Part shown: positions 42,268 through 46,033 of the stretch, one piece after another
Position numbering within the stretch: position 1 is the stretch's first letter
How the letters are laid out: each line of letters starts with the position of its first letter
Assembly: GCA_900169235.1 (NCBI GenBank)
Contig: FWCC01000477.1
Location: forward strand, 1 to 46,033
DNA: 46,033 nt
Source of the DNA: Zarea fungicola
Lineage: Eukaryota > Ascomycota > Sordariomycetes > Hypocreales > Cordycipitaceae
Reading direction: 5' to 3'
Made by a program: the position numbers and the translations under genes
Notes under the pieces: generated by a model
Databases searched by the model: none
What the model was told of the DNA's origin: nothing
The model's input: the letters and a program-made list of their open reading frames with translations, nothing else

Positions 42268-43338
42268 TAACACATGTGAAGCTTATGCCCCTGATCTTAA
42301 TAGACTAAGCTGACTATTTGCGGTTTCTACTTAGCTACGCGTGTCTCGCAAACGTACTTCTCATGCCTGGTCCTGGAAAGATAACCCATTCTATATTTAT
42401 CCCGCACGATATAGAGTAATACACAGTACATATTCTGTATATTAACAATCCAAGTCACATATTGGCGGCAGTTTGGTTGGCCACATTCGAGTTATAATAT
42501 CGCAAAGCAGTATCAGGTGATTGACCGAGCGAATTCGAAGGAATCGGTGCAGGGGACTCAGTCCCAAATCTGTCCTCAAGCAGGATACATACAAGATGCC
42601 AAATTAAACAGCAGTCGCTTGATCTATGTGGCCAACAGAACCCGTAGGGCAATAAAACTTAATAAAGAAATTATCACGTAGAGCTCGTCAAAGGAGATAC
42701 AGCATCCGGAACGTGACGTTCACGTCCCTTCGAGAGGCAATCAATGATTGTTGGGGCTGGATCGGTATAATATTGGCCAACAATGCCATCACAATACTAT
42801 CACAATACCATGCCAGAATCACATACTTTTTCTTTCTTGGATTTAAGCTATGCATGGGGTTGTGGGGAAGAAGTACGTGGTAACAGGTGCGGCCACCAGG
42901 ATCATGGCGACAGGATTGGGCCTCTTTTACAGGGCTGCTGCATAATTTCTCCCCATACTCTGTCTCAAATTAACACAAATGGTGGTGATGGATTTTTTTG
43001 GATTAGTATTGATATAAAATGGGGGATGAGCATTCAGGCAGTCTCCAACTAAGTCAAATCTCGTTTTGTTTAAACGAGTAGGCTTCGGTGTAAATTAGCA
43101 TGATTGGAACACAGTTGTTTTTCCGGTTCGTCACCAGTCCATTTTCATGGGGAAATGGCGATAAGAAGACATCTACTGCTTGCGTTATCGCAGTAGTTGG
43201 GGAGGCGGGGTTCGTCAATATTCAGTCAGGGTAGTTGCATACGTGTCTCCACGTCCACTTGGTCTGGCTATGTTTCAGCAAACCCACAGTTTAGTATCAT
43301 TAAACCCTCGCCGTTCTGGCTCCAGAATAGCTTCCAAT
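42268..43338. other. 3' flanks between signal peptide peptidase and DLH-family genes
   Basis: About 1.1 kb between two convergent genes, with no supported coding sequence. A short imperfect direct repeat (ATCACAATACT, ATCACAATACC) is at 42788-42809. The rest is AT-rich. Confidence 0.5.
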
Positions 43339-44323
43339 CTACAGGTGCTGGCCAAAGAACTTGAGCAGGGTATGGTAGCCACGCTCATACTCAGCCTTGA
43401 CGCGGTCGTCGCTAAGGTTGGAGCGCGCCGCCATCCAGCCGTGGATCTGGTCCGCAAATATCTCAACATGCTTAGGTACAAGTAGGGCATCATCAAACTT
43501 CTTGACATCTTTGGCGTCCTCGTCACCAGAAGCGAGCATAATGAATGGCACCTTGATGCCTGGGGCATCAGCTGCGTCAATCATGGCGGGATGGACAGAG
43601 GCAGCGACAGTAAAGGGATTTGTAGACTCTTTGGCAGCTAGTGCGACGGCCTTACCACCCCAGCAGAACTGTGGATATGCAATTAGTAGCTGTAAAGAGG
43701 TCGGCCATCAAACAAAATGCTTAGACGTACACCTAAAACACCAGAACTGGCGATGGAGGGGCTTTGGGCCTTGATAGCCTCGATGAAGCCCGGCAGGGCG
43801 GCAGCCGCACTTGTCGGCGGGTTCTTGCCGAAAAATGCACCGAGGTTTTTCTGCTTCTCGTCCGTATCCGGAGGGTACCTATTCGGGTCAGCAACATTTC
43901 GATATCGCGGTCATCTTTTTCCAGCAAAGGCTATGTTTTGCATACCACGCAATGGGGCAAGGCTCGCCTCTGAAGAAATCAGGGATAAAGACTTTGTATT
44001 TCTGCTCGCCGCTGTGGGCCAATATATCGGCGCCTTGTAGCGTCTGTTCAAAAAAGCCGAAGATGTCGAAGATGATAACGATGGCCTTGGTGGCGTCGGC
44101 AGGGCCAGTGATGTCTTGAGAGCGGTGTTAACATCGTTGCGTGAGTTTGGGCGTTGTTCGATGCCTTTCCGGTTTGGATTTAGCATATAGTTGGGCCATA
44201 CATACAGGTCTTATAGCCACCAACTTCTTCGTAATTGCCCTTGGACTGGTAGCCCTGGGAGACGATAGGGGGCAGGTTGCAGCAAGCCGCCGAGTGGCCA
44301 GATGTAGCAGGCATATCAGACAT
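43339..44323 (-). CDS. Dienelactone hydrolase family protein
   Basis: Exons are 44323-44206, 44114-43946, 43878-43731 and 43668-43339, giving 254 residues. All four joins restore family sequence: GNYEEVGGYKT-YITGPADATKA, EPCPIAW-YPPDTDEKQKN and SSGVLG-FCWGGKAVA. This is an alpha/beta hydrolase of the dienelactone hydrolase family, similar in size to yeast Aim2. The nucleophile is Cys147 in GFCWGG. The acid is Asp194 in LASGDED and the base His221 in DQIHGWMAARS, so the Cys-Asp-His triad is complete. The N-terminus has SGHSAACCNLPPI, a CC-rich stretch common in fungal members. There is no signal peptide, so it should be cytosolic. The natural substrate of most fungal members is unknown. The gene converges on the signal peptide peptidase gene. 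Confidence 0.92.
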
Positions 44324-46033
44324 GATTTGTAGATATCAGTACGTTGTTGGTGGTTTGGATAGGGTATTTCTGCTTATTTCCTTTGGGTCAGCACAGGGAT
44401 TCAGGCCACTTGTGCAAGATCAAGGACCAGGCTTGGGTTGACTCAACAAACACCAGGATGGTGGCTATGACCAACGCCGTGCGTCTAGTACATACGCAAA
44501 TACGGTGATTAAGCAAGTGTGGCGAGTGTGGCTTTGTGAAACTGGAGAATGTGACTCGCAATGCCTTATTGAAGGACATTGTGACGCGGACAAAACATCG
44601 TGGGCGTTCGGGGAAGCTATGGTGGGGTAGAGAGGGGTTACAATCTCCAAGCTAGGAAGGCTTGATGACTGGCATGGAGGCCGTGGCGCAAGATGATGTC
44701 ACAGGAAACTCAGCGTGCTCTAGGGTACCATGTTTCGGGACTCTTGCTTCATGGCCCCGTTCAAGTACTATTTTGCGCTTTTTGGGCAGCGACCAAGGCG
44801 GGCGGGACAATGTGATATGTGTGTAGTCCTATCTTTTGGTCAGGAGCGTGTACAAAGCGCTTACTCGTTACCCAGCTTGCTACATACCTGCGTTTACATG
44901 GAGAAACATAATACCCAACGTCATTAATGTTCGGACGGCTGTTGGAGACCCACGATACGAGTGGCGAAATAGAGCTTCAAGAATATTTCAAACAATTAAT
45001 CCTAGAGGCAGATAAATTTCGAGTAATTAACAGATCGTCAAGGTATGAGGTCGGCTTTTTATGACGTTGAAATTATTGGGTCAACTACAGCCACCACCAG
45101 TTTCTCTCGATGCGGCTGTTGCTTGCCTAGGTGGGCCGAGATCATAGCTACAGTGAGTTTGACCACATTACAGGGGAAGTGAGGGAAACGAGAATTTAAT
45201 TTGAGTTTCCCGTAAGGCAAGCTATTTTGGAGCGGAGAGGAAACACTCCAGCAATCAAAGCTGTATTCTTGGGATATGGCAAAACCAATACTCTCCCTAG
45301 CATCTTCGCTTAGCATTGCATAAGTACCATACTTTATTACATTCTAGATTGGTATACATGGGTGCACAACCAGAGCCTACGAGTGAATAGCATAATATAT
45401 GCGCTGTCACATACACCATCCCCGTGTAATGGCCTTTATTCTATGTATAGTGAGGTAGAGGCAGATATTTTTCCTCATTTTTAACGGCATGATAAATATT
45501 TGTTCCCTCCGCTGCATTATTGAGAAGGCCAGCTTCTGAACCAGCGAGACTAAAATGGTGTAGACAGAGGGCTTTGACAGGGTCTAGTGTAACGAGTAAC
45601 CGGCTGGTACTCGCGCTACAGCTATAAGAAGTAGTTATCCTTAACATCCATGCTCGCATGAGCATCATTAATGCCCAACCTTTTACTAAATTTGGTGTAA
45701 CGGACTGAGGATTGTTACATCTAGTTTTCTGCTGCCGGGTATGTATACAGCTGGGCCACAGAGGAGCACGAAAGCGCAGCCCGGTTTTAAGACCCAGTTA
45801 TCCTAGCTTCAAGGCAATGTTAAGAGGCACCACAGGAGGGGACCGGTAAAATTAAATAAAACAACATGTGCCGCGGTGCTATTCATAAAGGCTGCCGTCT
45901 GCTGGCGCCGAGTAATGGAGGAACAGCGGTGTAGTTACCCCATGCCTTTAAAATACCAAAACTCGGTAAATTTGCCTTCCACTCAAGTAGACTACAAAAG
46001 GAGGAACGAAGAACTACTTGTGCCACGCCCCCA
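44324..46033. other. Terminal gene-free region
   Basis: About 1.7 kb upstream of the DLH-family gene. The first few hundred bases should contain its promoter. I see no gene: the open frames are short, overlap in several frames and carry no known motif. The window may end inside an intergenic region. Confidence 0.5.

Noticed and set aside
12453..44323. Secondary-metabolite or effector gene cluster
   Set aside because: The CFEM, GNAT, thaumatin-like and DLH-family genes are scattered among housekeeping genes; there is no synthase, cytochrome P450 or cluster regulator.
1..46033. tRNA, rRNA or intact transposon genes
   Set aside because: I looked for T-loop GGTTCRANYCC contexts and for transposase or reverse-transcriptase motifs and found none that hold up; a proper covariance or profile search could still find short RNAs.

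Overview
The window looks like nuclear chromosomal DNA of a filamentous ascomycete, most likely a Sordariomycete and perhaps Hypocreales (the finer placement is inference). Most genes carry short introns (roughly 45-180 nt) with GT...AG ends and CTAAC/CTAAT-like branch sites. The protein set is typical of filamentous fungi: CFEM/GPI cell-wall protein, HET-domain gene, thaumatin-like GPI protein and an HSPA12-like Hsp70. I assembled spliced models by hand; every multi-exon model closes in frame.

Layout. 0.6-6.1 kb is a compact housekeeping block on the + strand: a Ypq1-type vacuolar PQ-loop transporter, HOM2 (aspartate-semialdehyde dehydrogenase) and GPI2/PIG-C (first step of GPI-anchor synthesis). 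6.2-8.0 kb (-) holds a decayed HET-domain (heterokaryon incompatibility-type) gene; three stop codons in it can be explained as CpA-to-TpA changes, the RIP signature. 8.0-12.4 kb is gene-poor. 12.45-13.12 kb is a CFEM GPI-anchored protein. 13.1-16.5 kb is gene-poor and contains a possible degraded coding remnant. 16.5-17.3 kb (-) is a GNAT acetyltransferase, facing away from MED31 (18.1 kb, +). MED31 converges on RPC11, the small Pol III subunit (-). Next come an ankyrin-repeat protein (+), a GPI-anchored thaumatin-like protein (-), and an HSPA12-like Hsp70 with a 195-residue N-terminal region before its ATPase domain (-). 26.5-30.6 kb is a long gene-free stretch rich in TAGGTA/TACCTA motifs.

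From 30.6 kb gene density rises again: a hexokinase with a C-terminal membrane tail (+), a NAA50-like N-terminal acetyltransferase with an N-terminal PIP-box-like motif (-), an Sgf11-like SAGA subunit (+), a PPIL1-type cyclophilin (-), a small secreted glycine-rich protein (-), signal peptide peptidase (+) and a dienelactone-hydrolase-family enzyme (-).

The genes do not form one pathway or a secondary-metabolite cluster. There are loose themes: GPI2 makes the anchors used by the CFEM and thaumatin-like proteins, and MED31, RPC11 and the Sgf11-like protein all act in transcription. The most interesting points are the PIP box on a NAA50 homologue, the tail-anchored hexokinase, the RIP-like inactivation of the HET gene, the extra Cys/His module in the Sgf11-like protein, and the clustered TAGGTA motifs upstream of several genes.
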